A stretch of 33,539 nucleotides of DNA from Chryseobacterium sp. Leaf201 (GCF_001421435.1 NZ_LMKA01000070.1:6229-39767), one strand, 5' to 3'. Counted from the first letter of the stretch, positions 7,334 to 15,765 are shown. Program-made: numbers and translations. Notes: generated from the letters alone by a model not told the origin.

Positions 7334-7341
7334 TATCTTTG
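7334..7341 (+). promoter_or_regulatory. Possible -7 element for the fic gene
   Basis: TATCTTTG matches TAnnTTTG exactly, 10 nt before the first ATG (7352) and 22 nt before a second in-frame ATG (7364). If used, the leader would be very short, making the second ATG (MYKPPYQ) a serious candidate start. Confidence 0.4.
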
Positions 7342-7351
7342 ATCGTATCAA

Positions 7352-8329
7352 ATGATACTATCAATGTATAAGCCTCCATATCAGATTACAGAATATATCA
7401 TAAAGTTAATTGCTTCCGTTTCGGAAAAAATAGGGGAGGTGAATGCTCTTCATCTTTATAAGCCGGCTGCCGAACTAAGAAAAAGAAACCGTATTAAAAC
7501 GATCCAGTCTTCATTGGAAATCGAAGGAAATACACTTACGGAGGAACAGATAACAGCTTTACTGGACAATAAAAGAATTATGGCGCCTGCCAAAGATATT
7601 CTGGAAGTTCAGAATGCCATTGAAGTATACGATCAGCTAAAAACTTTTCATCCTGAAAATATGAAAGATCTTACGCGGGCACATGCTATGCTGATGAAAG
7701 GCCTGGTTGATAAGGCAGGAAAATTCAGGACTTCCAATGTAGGAATCGTTAAGGGCTCTGAAATTGCGCATCTTGCTCCCGGAGGCCTCATGGTAAAAAG
7801 CTTGGTGAATGATCTTTTTAAATATCTGAAAAATCATGATGACCTGATCCTTATTAAAAGCTGCGTATTCCACTATGAGTTTGAATTCATACATCCTTTT
7901 ACGGACGGCAACGGAAGGATGGGACGGTTATGGCAAACCATGATCCTTATGCAGCAATACCCGGTATTTGAATACCTGCCGGTGGAAAGCCTTATTAAAG
8001 AATATCAGAATGAATATTACAGCAAACTTTCAGAATCTGATAAAAGCGGACATTCTACTCCTTTTATTGAATTTATGATGACCTTGATAGAAGAATCGCT
8101 GCGGCAGCTTTTGCAGTCTCAGAATACACCTTTAACAGTAAAAGACAGGATATTGCTTTTTAAGGCTAAAATCACAGGCAGGAAGTTCAGCAGAAAAGAT
8201 TATCTGCAGAATTTTAAAAATATTTCTGCGCCTACCGCAAGCAGAGATTTAAAATGGGCGGTTGAAAATAATATATTAAATAAATCCGGTGAACAGAGGT
8301 TAACCGAATATCAGTTTAAAGACCTGTAA
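7352..8329 (+). CDS. Fic-domain protein, class II (N-terminal inhibitory helix)
   Basis: 325 residues. The Fic core motif HPFTDGNGRMGR is complete at 181-192, with catalytic H181, so AMP (or other nucleotide) transfer to a hydroxyl side chain is expected. The inhibitory helix motif S-x-x-x-E-G is present at residues 54-59 (SLEIEG), placing it in the autoinhibited class II group. The C-terminal third (about 260-325) looks like a winged helix, with KDYLQNF followed by SAPTASRDLKWAVE, a usual partner in chromosomal Fic proteins. No separate antitoxin gene is adjacent. The target is unknown. Two in-frame ATGs at 7352 and 7364 are possible starts. Confidence 0.9.
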   Translation: MILSMYKPPYQITEYIIKLIASVSEKIGEVNALHLYKPAAELRKRNRIKTIQSSLEIEGNTLTEEQITALLDNKRIMAPAKDILEVQNAIEVYDQLKTFHPENMKDLTRAHAMLMKGLVDKAGKFRTSNVGIVKGSEIAHLAPGGLMVKSLVNDLFKYLKNHDDLILIKSCVFHYEFEFIHPFTDGNGRMGRLWQTMILMQQYPVFEYLPVESLIKEYQNEYYSKLSESDKSGHSTPFIEFMMTLIEESLRQLLQSQNTPLTVKDRILLFKAKITGRKFSRKDYLQNFKNISAPTASRDLKWAVENNILNKSGEQRLTEYQFKDL

Positions 8330-8331
8330 AA

Positions 8332-8366
8332 AATGCCTGAATCATGTCGATCCAGGCATTCGTTTT
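8332..8366. terminator. Bidirectional terminator between fic and GH3 gene
   Basis: AATGCCTG (8332-8339) pairs with CAGGCATT (8353-8360) across a 13-nt loop. It is followed by CGTTTT on the plus strand and by a T6 run on the minus strand, so it can serve the convergent genes on both sides. Confidence 0.65.
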
Positions 8367-8387
8367 AGAAAATATAAATACGTAAAA

Positions 8388-10652
8388 TTACTTCAGGGTA
8401 AATTTCACTTTCGTTTTAACGGCATCCGAAGAATTACCGATCTGTGCTTCAAAATCTCCCGGTTCTGCTACCCAGTCGTGTTTTTGGGCATCAAAGAAAC
8501 TTAAAGCAGATTTATCAACCGTAAAGGTTACTTCTTTCTGCTCTCCCGGGTTTAAAAATACCTTTTCAAAGCCTTTCAGTTCCTTGGCAGGACGCTGAAC
8601 GGAAGATTTCAGGTCAGAAATATACAGCTGTGCCACTTCTGCACCGGCTCTTTTCCCTGTGTTTTTAACCGTAACGGTAAACGTGATGGTATCGTCCTGT
8701 GAAATGGTTTTTTTATCGGCTTTGGCTTTTCCGAATTCAAAAGTCGTATAGCTCAGTCCATGTCCGAAACTGAACAGAGGCCTGATCTTTTTCGTGTCAT
8801 GCCAGCGGTAGCCTACCAGAATGCCTTCATTGTATTTGATATTGATCGGGTTTTTCTGGTCTTTTCCTTTTCCGGCAGCAAATTCTTCCTTATTTCCCGG
8901 ATATTCTCCCAACTGGTGCGCTGAATTGTCTTCCAGCTTCACAGGGAACGTAAACGGCAGTTTCCCTGAAGGATTGGCATCTCCCGCTAATACCGAAGCA
9001 ATGGAATTTCCGGCCTCAGACCCTAAGTACCAGCTCTGAAGAACCGAAGGAACCTCTTTGATCCAAGGCATGGCCACTGCATTTCCGGATACAAGCACTA
9101 CCGTAAGGTTTTTATTTGCTTTCGCCAGCGCGGTAATCACGTTATCCTGATTGTAAGGCAGTCCGTAGCTTTTTCTGTCGTTGCCCTCGCTGTCCTGGAA
9201 ATCGGATTTATTTAATCCTCCCACGAAAATGACGTGGTCGGATTTCTTGGCCAGTTCCACGGCTTCATTCAACAGTTCTTCCGGGGAACGGGAATCTTTA
9301 AGATCCTGTCCGGATTTTACGCCGTTGTATTCTCCGCCGATATCGCCCACGTAACCTCTGGCGTACTGTACATCAGACTGTTTCCCGAATTTAGCCTTGA
9401 TTCCGTCCAGCGGCAGCGTTTCGTATTTTACCTTTAAGGAAGAAGAACCTCCGCCGACAGTCATGATCTTGATGGCATTTTCACCGATCACTGCAATTTT
9501 CTTAGCTTTGCCGGCATCAATTGGAAGTACGTTCCCCTGGTTTTTCAACAGGACAATCCCTTCTTCCCCGATTTCTTTGGCAACCGCCTTATGTTCTTCT
9601 GAAGCAACATTGCCGAAAGGCTTGTTGCGGTTCATGGTGGTTTTATAGGCAAGGTTAAGTAATCTTGTTACTTTATCATCAAGCTCCTGCGTCCCTGTTT
9701 TTCCGGATTTAATCAGGTCCAGGTAAGGCTTGGCCAGATAATAGTTGTCGTAGGCATTTTTGGTTCCTGCCGAAAGCCCGTTCGTCCAGCTCCCGAATTC
9801 AAGATCGAGACCGTTATGAATGGCCTGTTCCGTGTTGTTTACCGCACCCCAGTCGGAAACCACAACGCCTTTATAATTCCATTCCTTTTTCAGGATGTCG
9901 TTTAAAAGATACTGGTTCTGGCTGGCATACTGGCCTTTGTACATGTCGTATGCACCCATAATCGTCCATGAATCCCCTTCAGTGACTGCCGCTTTAAAAG
10001 GCGGAAGGTAAATTTCGTACAGCGTTCTGTCGTCTACTTCCACATTGCTGGTATGGCGGAACATTTCCTGGTTGTTTAAAGCATAGTGCTTCACCGAAGT
10101 CGCCACTCCGTTGGACTGTACCCCTTTGATGTAAGGAACCACCATTTTTGAAGTGAGATAAGGATCCTCACCCATATATTCAAAGTTTCTCCCGTTTAAC
10201 GGGGTCCTGTAGATGTTCACACCGGGTCCCAGAAGGATGTCCTTTTTCCTGTACCGTGCTTCTTCTCCTAAGGCTTTACCGTAGTTCCAGGACATTTTTT
10301 TGTTCCAGGTTGCGGATAGGGCGGTCAGGGCAGGGTAGGCGATAATGGAGTCGTTGGTCCATCCGGCCTGGTCCCATTCGTCCCACATTACTTCCGGACG
10401 TACACCGTGAGGGCCGTCGGTAGTCCAGAATTCCGGGATTCCTAATCTCGGGACACCCGGCGAACTGAATTTTGATTGTGCATGGAGCATGGCCACCTTT
10501 TCTTCCAGCGTCATTCTGGAAAGTGCGTCTTTTACCCTCTGTTCCACAGGTTTGGATTCGTCTAAGTAAACAGGTAAAGTATTTGTATTCTGAGCCGTAT
10601 AGCAGGCGGAAATAAGCATAAATAAACTTACAACAGCGGTTTTCTTTAACAT
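8388..10652 (-). CDS. Glycoside hydrolase family 3 beta-glucosidase-type lipoprotein
   Basis: 754 residues, the usual size of periplasmic BglX-like enzymes. The N-terminus MLKKTAVVSLFMLISAC is a lipoprotein signal with Cys17 as lipidation site. The GH3 barrel follows (about 35-340), with the KH pair K188-H189 and the catalytic nucleophile D267 in VVVSDWGAV. The alpha/beta sandwich domain (about 365-600) contains GGGSSS and an SGNAVAMPW stretch. A C-terminal fibronectin-III-like domain covers about 645-750. It should release beta-linked glucose or a related sugar from oligosaccharides in the periplasm or at the surface. No SusCD pair or other CAZyme is adjacent, so this is not a full polysaccharide utilisation locus. 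A well-formed promoter with a palindrome lies upstream. Confidence 0.93.
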   Translation of the reverse strand: MLKKTAVVSLFMLISACYTAQNTNTLPVYLDESKPVEQRVKDALSRMTLEEKVAMLHAQSKFSSPGVPRLGIPEFWTTDGPHGVRPEVMWDEWDQAGWTNDSIIAYPALTALSATWNKKMSWNYGKALGEEARYRKKDILLGPGVNIYRTPLNGRNFEYMGEDPYLTSKMVVPYIKGVQSNGVATSVKHYALNNQEMFRHTSNVEVDDRTLYEIYLPPFKAAVTEGDSWTIMGAYDMYKGQYASQNQYLLNDILKKEWNYKGVVVSDWGAVNNTEQAIHNGLDLEFGSWTNGLSAGTKNAYDNYYLAKPYLDLIKSGKTGTQELDDKVTRLLNLAYKTTMNRNKPFGNVASEEHKAVAKEIGEEGIVLLKNQGNVLPIDAGKAKKIAVIGENAIKIMTVGGGSSSLKVKYETLPLDGIKAKFGKQSDVQYARGYVGDIGGEYNGVKSGQDLKDSRSPEELLNEAVELAKKSDHVIFVGGLNKSDFQDSEGNDRKSYGLPYNQDNVITALAKANKNLTVVLVSGNAVAMPWIKEVPSVLQSWYLGSEAGNSIASVLAGDANPSGKLPFTFPVKLEDNSAHQLGEYPGNKEEFAAGKGKDQKNPINIKYNEGILVGYRWHDTKKIRPLFSFGHGLSYTTFEFGKAKADKKTISQDDTITFTVTVKNTGKRAGAEVAQLYISDLKSSVQRPAKELKGFEKVFLNPGEQKEVTFTVDKSALSFFDAQKHDWVAEPGDFEAQIGNSSDAVKTKVKFTLK

Positions 10653-10675
10653 AAAAGCCTTTTTATTGATTCAGG

Positions 10676-10711
10676 CAAAAATAGTAAAATTTTTATTATC
10701 TCAAATTGAGA
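10676..10711 (-). promoter_or_regulatory. GH3 gene promoter overlapping a 13-bp palindrome
   Basis: On the minus strand a TTG (-33) is followed by 18 nt and then TATTTTTG (10683 down to 10676), matching the TTG/TAnnTTTG flavobacterial promoter. The -33 lies inside TCTCAAATTGAGA (10699-10711), whose 6-bp arms are perfect. That position suits a repressor or activator site controlling the enzyme gene. Confidence 0.55.
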
Positions 10712-10996
10712 AAATGAAAAATTCAGGAAAATGGTTATTTCTAACCAGTTGTTATTTAAAGAAATGCGGGGTTTACATGATTTTATCCTGCTAAAAAGGA
10801 ATCCCGTAAGGTACAGTAAAGAATATGCATTAGTATTGCAGAAACAGAAATCATGCAGATTACAGTACCGAATTAATTGTTTACTAAGTCCCGTATCAAT
10901 TCATTTACAGATAAATGAGGCACATAAAATAATTAAGCAAAGCCTATGATCTGTTTGTAAATAGCTGTAATTTAGCATTTTAAATATACGATAACC
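10712..10996. other. Intergenic region without a supported gene
   Basis: Together with the promoter segment this forms a 344-bp gap. The only ORF (plus strand, 10731-10949, 72 codons) has no recognisable domain and lies in AT-rich noncoding-looking sequence. I see no RNA gene or repeat in it. Confidence 0.5.
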
Positions 10997-11296
10997 ATGA
11001 AAACTTTAAGGGTTTCAACTAAAAATCCGCAACAGCTGTGGGAAGACATCATCGATAAAATTCAGGCAAATAATATCCGGACCTGGGAATATGACGGAAA
11101 AAAAGATGCAATAGCCCATACAGGCAGACAATATAAAAACCAGTTTCATTTTGAATATGAAACAGATGATTATAAAGGTGCGATCCTGTTTATACTTCAT
11201 TCTTACGGGACTGATTTTGCGGAGTCAAAAGCCATACATTTTCTGGAAGAGATGCTGACGAGTCATTTCGGAGACAGAATTGAGTTGATCAACTGA
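10997..11296 (+). CDS. Small hypothetical protein
   Basis: 99 residues, soluble, mixed alpha/beta with no signal peptide or membrane segment. It begins MKTLRVSTKNPQQLWEDIID and ends in a helix containing AIHFLEEMLTSHFGDRIELIN. The sequence has normal coding character and a clear ATG. I do not recognise the family. It stands alone, 145 bp upstream of the three-gene membrane/GTPase operon on the same strand, and could be its neighbour by chance or an accessory gene. Confidence 0.65.
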   Translation: MKTLRVSTKNPQQLWEDIIDKIQANNIRTWEYDGKKDAIAHTGRQYKNQFHFEYETDDYKGAILFILHSYGTDFAESKAIHFLEEMLTSHFGDRIELIN

Positions 11297-11441
11297 TCAA
11301 AACATATATTATACTGTTAATAAGCATACTTACGGTTTCCCGTAATTTTTTTCTGTGGGTTATTTGTAGTTTCGAAAATTATAAAAGGGTATGTTATGAC
11401 AAACATAAAACGACAGCTCTTAAAATTATTATTACGTAACT

Positions 11442-12467
11442 ATGAATAAAAAATTGACCCCTGCGGATCTCTTTTTAGGAGTTCTTGCCCTATTGCTCAT
11501 CAGTGTAAGTTTTTATCAGACCTGGCTCGGGCTGGAACAGATTTTCGGGCCTGCTTCCTTTGTGATTGCCCTGGTTTTATCTCTGCTGCTGCTCTTCCTG
11601 TGCTGGATGCTGCGGACAGCCAAACTCGAAGGGAAACCTACGGGAAGCCTTGTGGGAATTTACATTTTTATCGCTTCATTCTGTTTCATTGCGAATTTTA
11701 ATGCCCTGTATACAAGGTTTATGAGAACCGATATTTATACGGACGAGCTCCGCGACATCAACAAACATTTTGCCGGACTGGAGAATGATGTGGAGTCTAA
11801 ACTGAGTTATAAGTACAACAAAGCCACGACCCAGAATATTGAAATCAAGAAGAAACAGATGATGGAGCAGATTAAAGATCCGGGAAACAAGGGCATAGGA
11901 AGCCGCGCCCAGTCACTCATCCGCGATATTGAAAAGCTGACCGGCCAGAAAGTGGATTACCTGACACCGGTAGGCAATGATTATGAAGACCTGGCGGAAC
12001 GGATGGGTCAGCAGGTTGACAATATGATTTCTGACCTGTCTCCGGAAGAAAGGGCTTTAAAAACAGATATCAACAATGCAACCCTCAAATGGAACAAGAA
12101 TATCCAGAACTTACTGCTCCTCTCAAAAAAAGAAAAGGATGACCTCTCCCAGGGGATTATTGATGAATCCTTAACGGAATATAACCGTTTGGGAAGCAGG
12201 GCACAGACTATTTTGGGAAATGATAAAATACACTTTGAACCTGCCGTTTCACAGACCCAGGAAGTCGGGAAGATCGGGTTTGCTTTTGAACATGCCATTA
12301 AGCACTTCGGAATGTACCAGTTTGTGGTGCTCGCAGGATGTATCCTTCTGGATTTTATCATCGTCATCATTATTCTTCTGGTAACCCCTGCAGGCAACCA
12401 CGGAAATAACGGCGGAAGCGTATTCAACAATAAAAGAAGCGGCAGGACACTGATCCCAAATAACTAA
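11442..12467 (+). CDS. Four-helix membrane protein, first gene of the GTPase operon
   Basis: 341 residues of unrecognised family. Three transmembrane segments near the N-terminus (about 9-29, 38-57, 69-89) are followed by a long polar domain of about 200 residues, then a fourth transmembrane helix (about 291-314) and a short glycine/asparagine-rich tail. The polar domain is helical and charged, and carries a degenerate internal repeat: GIGSRAQSLI (151-160) and RLGSRAQTIL (249-258). With an odd number of helices before it, the big domain and the tail would lie on opposite sides of the membrane. The gene is 3 nt upstream of the GTPase gene, so the products probably work together. It may be the membrane anchor or sensor of the system. 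Confidence 0.75.
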   Translation: MNKKLTPADLFLGVLALLLISVSFYQTWLGLEQIFGPASFVIALVLSLLLLFLCWMLRTAKLEGKPTGSLVGIYIFIASFCFIANFNALYTRFMRTDIYTDELRDINKHFAGLENDVESKLSYKYNKATTQNIEIKKKQMMEQIKDPGNKGIGSRAQSLIRDIEKLTGQKVDYLTPVGNDYEDLAERMGQQVDNMISDLSPEERALKTDINNATLKWNKNIQNLLLLSKKEKDDLSQGIIDESLTEYNRLGSRAQTILGNDKIHFEPAVSQTQEVGKIGFAFEHAIKHFGMYQFVVLAGCILLDFIIVIIILLVTPAGNHGNNGGSVFNNKRSGRTLIPNN

Positions 12468-12470
12468 CCT

Positions 12471-13418
12471 ATGGAAAATACAAACGAAAACCTGAAGCCC
12501 CTGTCACTGGAAAATGATCATACGGAAACTTATCAGCCGTTAAGACCCCTGCTGTTTGATCCCAAAGATGAAAATCCCCACGATGATTTTGTCCCGGTGG
12601 CAAAAACCATTTCCAATGATATAAAAAATAAGGACAGCAATTTTGTTTTTTTCTTCGGAACCTCAGAATCCGGGAAGTCCGTTATTCTCTCTTCGATGCT
12701 GTATTACCTCAAATCGTATGCCGGTGTGCTGCGGCCTAAGCTGGGTACCCCGAATACCAAAGAAGCGAATGTACTCCTGTCTGATTTTTTTGAAAATATA
12801 AGACAGGGAATTCTGCCGAACCGGACCACCAGAGACCATGTTACCCGCCTGGACCTGGTTTTTGAGCCCAACAATAAATCAAAGAAAGTTCCGCCGATTG
12901 ACCTTACTTTCCTGGAAACTTCAGGGGAAAACCATAATGAAATAAGAAGAGGCGGAAACTATCACAGCAGCATAGAATCTTTTCTGAACGCCAGTGTCCC
13001 CATTACCTTTATTATTGTAACGAGCTATGAATCTGCCCACAGGGAGGACAGCCTGATTAATGAATTTCTGGACGAACTGGAAAGAAAAGGGAAAAATATG
13101 AGGTCTGTGAATGCCGTATTGGTAATCTCCAAATGGGATAAATCCGGAAGGATGGATGTGGAAAGCGCAGAGGAACTCGACAATTTTATTCTGGAACGCC
13201 TGCCGATGACTTCACAGCGCATCAATACGTATGGGTTAACCAAAACCTATTATACCGTAGGAAGTGTTCAGAATGCTACAGGTGAAGAAAGGATCAGCCT
13301 GCTGAACCTTTCTACGGCAGAAGTACTGGCAAAATGGCTCTACAGAAGCATCGCAGGTTATGAGCTGGACTATGAAGGGACTTTCTGGGAACGTTTAAAA
13401 TTCAGTTTTACAGATTAA
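12471..13418 (+). CDS. P-loop GTPase-like protein
   Basis: 315 residues, soluble. After a 55-residue polar leader comes the strand NFVFFFGTSESGKS with Walker A GTSESGKS at 63-70. A Walker B/G3-like segment IDLTFLETSGE (about 143-153) has ETSG in place of the usual DxxG, and VLVISKWDKSG (217-226) has SKWD as a variant of the G4 [NT]KxD guanine-specificity motif. The order and spacing fit a TRAFAC-type GTPase, related in style to the 'double-GTPase' and GTPase-adaptor families described in bacterial conflict operons; that link is inference. It is sandwiched between two membrane-associated proteins with gaps of 3 and 1 nt, implying strict co-translation. The changed G3 motif may alter hydrolysis. 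Confidence 0.8.
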   Translation: MENTNENLKPLSLENDHTETYQPLRPLLFDPKDENPHDDFVPVAKTISNDIKNKDSNFVFFFGTSESGKSVILSSMLYYLKSYAGVLRPKLGTPNTKEANVLLSDFFENIRQGILPNRTTRDHVTRLDLVFEPNNKSKKVPPIDLTFLETSGENHNEIRRGGNYHSSIESFLNASVPITFIIVTSYESAHREDSLINEFLDELERKGKNMRSVNAVLVISKWDKSGRMDVESAEELDNFILERLPMTSQRINTYGLTKTYYTVGSVQNATGEERISLLNLSTAEVLAKWLYRSIAGYELDYEGTFWERLKFSFTD

Positions 13419-13419
13419 A

Positions 13420-14655
13420 ATGGACGGGACTTATTTTTTCTCCGCATTCGGGACTTTCGGCAACCCGAACGGCTTCCGGCAGTCCTTCTTTTTAGGCGGC
13501 AGCGCTGCCATTGCAAAAGAGCTGAGGACCTTTGACCTGAAAACAGATGCCATCATGCTTTTTCCGGACAATAAGATTTATGGTATACGGAAAGATCACA
13601 GCGGCGGCAATAACCTGATTTCCTATTCCGTGTATACTTTTGCAAAAGAGCAGAAATCACACAGGGGTGGCACTTTCATCGGTTCAAGCCTGGTGTTTGC
13701 CGGAAAGATTGCCCCGGAAAATCTGATCATCAGCGTACTGGATGATTTTCATAATACGCTTGAAAAAAACAATGTTTCAGAAGGCGTTATTACCATCAGC
13801 CATTCTGACCAGTTTGCCATACACAAGCCGAAAGATTTTGATAAAATAGGGTTTCACCTGCAGGAGGTGAATGATGTCAGTTTCACCCAGTCAAACGGAA
13901 ATTACCTCGTGGTGTACTGTGAGACAGATCCTGCGAAGTTACAGGTGATGTTCAGCAAATCACGGGAGCTTTTAAATAATTATGACACCATTTTTTTCAC
14001 GCAGAGCCATGAAATAGGGGAGTTTGTAAAGCAGAAAGGGATCTTTAAAATTGTAGAACCAAACGGTTTTGAACATGAAATCAGCAGGCTTCATGAGGAA
14101 CGTCTGCGGCTGGTGCAGGTTTGCCTTGATGAATTTAAAAAAGAACACCGGCAGCTGGAAGAGGAGCGTAAACGGTTAATTGACAGCCTGCATAAACAGA
14201 TAGAGCAGAATGAAAAATACCACAAAGAGAACGAGAAAAAGATCGAGCAGTCAAAGGAAAGAATCGGTATAATCAACAATGAATACAGTCAGTATACAAA
14301 AAAGACAGATGAATTGATTAAAAGGCTGGAAACCGACGGAAAAGTGGAAGCTGCTAAAAAAACACATCAGGAAAACAGGCGGCTTTTTACCGATACTATC
14401 AGTAGAAATAAAACAGTAGAGCCGCTTGCTTCACTGTCTGCATTCAATCCGGGGGCAAGAGCACCTATGGCTTATCCGGGCTACGGACACCAGCCGGAAG
14501 AATATGGAAGACGTAAAAGAGACCAAGAAAAAGAACCTCAGCTGGACAGCTTCAAAGTGGTTTCTGCCATCTTGCTGCTGTTGCTTATTGTTTCCTATAC
14601 TTTGTATTTTATCTTTATTTACGAGCCAAAACATTTCGGTAGTTTAGGATTATAG
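13420..14655 (+). CDS. Coiled-coil, C-terminally membrane-anchored partner protein
   Basis: 411 residues of unrecognised family. The N-terminal domain (about 1-215) is globular alpha/beta. It includes FGTFGNPNGFRQSFFLGGS and a later RGGTFIGSSLVF, reminiscent of the N-terminal domains of GTPase-associated adaptor proteins, though I cannot confirm this. A long charged coiled coil follows (about 224-305), then a proline/glycine-rich linker (about 335-360) and a single hydrophobic helix (about 378-400) with a short tail. This is tail-anchored topology with the bulk in the cytoplasm. The gene starts 1 nt after the GTPase stop and is the last of the operon, which ends at a strong hairpin. It may be the effector or scaffold on which the GTPase acts. 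Confidence 0.75.
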   Translation: MDGTYFFSAFGTFGNPNGFRQSFFLGGSAAIAKELRTFDLKTDAIMLFPDNKIYGIRKDHSGGNNLISYSVYTFAKEQKSHRGGTFIGSSLVFAGKIAPENLIISVLDDFHNTLEKNNVSEGVITISHSDQFAIHKPKDFDKIGFHLQEVNDVSFTQSNGNYLVVYCETDPAKLQVMFSKSRELLNNYDTIFFTQSHEIGEFVKQKGIFKIVEPNGFEHEISRLHEERLRLVQVCLDEFKKEHRQLEEERKRLIDSLHKQIEQNEKYHKENEKKIEQSKERIGIINNEYSQYTKKTDELIKRLETDGKVEAAKKTHQENRRLFTDTISRNKTVEPLASLSAFNPGARAPMAYPGYGHQPEEYGRRKRDQEKEPQLDSFKVVSAILLLLLIVSYTLYFIFIYEPKHFGSLGL

Positions 14656-14690
14656 AAGGTTTAATCCTGTATTGCGGGTCAGATCTAAAT

Positions 14691-14727
14691 AAAAACATCA
14701 TTCCGGTTAATCCGGAATGATGTTTTT
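14691..14727. terminator. Perfect 16-bp bidirectional terminator
   Basis: AAAAACATCATTCCGG (14691-14706) pairs perfectly with 14712-14727 around the loop TTAAT. A-rich and T-rich ends allow termination in both directions. It separates the GTPase operon from the convergent metQ gene. Confidence 0.88.
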
Positions 14728-14747
14728 ATTTTAAGCATGTGTAGATT

Positions 14748-15557
14748 TTAATTCCATCCTTTCACTGCTCCGCCCTTAAAAATCTCTTTGGCTTTTTTCA
14801 GGACTTCATCAGACTGATAGGCTTTGACAAAGTTTTTCACTTTTTCGTCGTTCTGGTTGTCTTTTCGGGATACAATCACATTGACATATGGTGAATCCTT
14901 GTCTTCTTTGAAGATTCCCTGCTGTTCCGCATCCAGGCCGGCCTGTGCCGCAAAATTATTATTGATGATGGCGATTACCACTTCTTTGTCATCCAGCACC
15001 CTCGGCAGCTGCGGCGCTTCAATTTCCAGGATTTTCAGCTGTTTCGGATTGGCGGCAATATCAGTTACTTTCGGAAGAAGTCCGATGCCATCTTTCAGTT
15101 TCAGCAATCCGTTTTTCTGCAGCAGCAGTAATGAACGCCCGCCGTTGGTAGGGTCATTCGGAATAACAACGGTGCTCCCGTTCTGAAGCTCGCTGATGTT
15201 TTTAATCTTTTTTGAATAAGCTACAATCGGGTATACAAAAGTATTGCCTACCACAGCCAGCTGGTAACCCCTCTGTTTAGACTGTTCGGTAAGATACGGG
15301 ACATGCTGAAATGCGTTGGCGTCAATATCCCTGTTGTTCAGGGCTTCATTGGGAATAACATAATCATTGAAGGAAACAAGCTCCACCTCAAGGTTATATT
15401 TTTCTTTGGCGACCTTTTTGGCTACTTCGGCAATTTCCTGCTCCGGCCCGGACGTAATGCCGACTTTAATATAATTCGGGTCTTCTTTTTTTGATGGCTG
15501 GCAGGCCGTAAGCAGTAAGAAAACCACGGTCAGCAGCCCTAAAATTTTTATTTTCAT
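14748..15557 (-). CDS. metQ: Methionine ABC transporter substrate-binding lipoprotein MetQ
   Basis: 269 residues of the NlpA/MetQ family. The signal peptide ends LLTAC with lipidation at Cys19. The mature protein starts with the typical strand IKVGITSGPEQEI and contains NNRDIDANAFQHVPYL and GRSLLLLQKNGLLKL, all characteristic of methionine-binding members. It captures D/L-methionine in the periplasm and delivers it to MetI. It is the third gene of the metN-metI-metQ unit but is separated from metI by 208 bp. That gap ends in a 24-codon ORF whose stop overlaps the metQ ATG (ATGA). Confidence 0.95.
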   Translation of the reverse strand: MKIKILGLLTVVFLLLTACQPSKKEDPNYIKVGITSGPEQEIAEVAKKVAKEKYNLEVELVSFNDYVIPNEALNNRDIDANAFQHVPYLTEQSKQRGYQLAVVGNTFVYPIVAYSKKIKNISELQNGSTVVIPNDPTNGGRSLLLLQKNGLLKLKDGIGLLPKVTDIAANPKQLKILEIEAPQLPRVLDDKEVVIAIINNNFAAQAGLDAEQQGIFKEDKDSPYVNVIVSRKDNQNDEKVKNFVKAYQSDEVLKKAKEIFKGGAVKGWN

Positions 15558-15628
15558 AATACATTATTTTTTTTCTGAAAAGCGGCGAAAAAACAGAAAG
15601 AAACATCAGGAATTCCATACATCATCAT
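15554..15628 (-). CDS. Mini-ORF overlapping metQ, starts Met-Met-Met-Tyr
   Basis: 24 codons: MMMYGIPDVSFCFFAAFQ followed by six more residues. An AAAGGA purine run precedes the ATG by about 8 nt. Its TGA overlaps the metQ ATG as ATGA, so it could translationally couple metQ. CAGAAAG (15636-15642 on the complementary strand) and CTTTCTG (15594-15600) flank the start as a 7-bp inverted pair followed by six Ts, resembling a weak terminator or sequestering hairpin. The MMMY start echoes the leader peptide upstream of metN. I infer a regulatory leader; a chance ORF is possible. Confidence 0.4.
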   Translation of the reverse strand: MMMYGIPDVSFCFFAAFQKKNNVL

Positions 15629-15765
15629 AGCTTGTCCTTTCTGCTTAATCTTTTCACCGCTGATGGCTGAAATATTCAGTCCACCACACTAAATCACATT
15701 CACACTATATTTTATATTTTCAACATCTGCTTTTAACAGTTCCTGCAGGCTGAAACCCGGATTGA

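Noticed and set aside
10731..10949. 72-codon plus-strand ORF upstream of the small hypothetical gene
   Set aside because: No family, no ribosome-binding or promoter support, and it lies in noncoding-looking sequence.
15629..15765. Out-of-frame coding-like stretch after metI (reads INPGFSLQELLKADVEN before a stop)
   Set aside because: No start codon and MetI is already full length; probably chance, though it was considered as a frameshifted tail.
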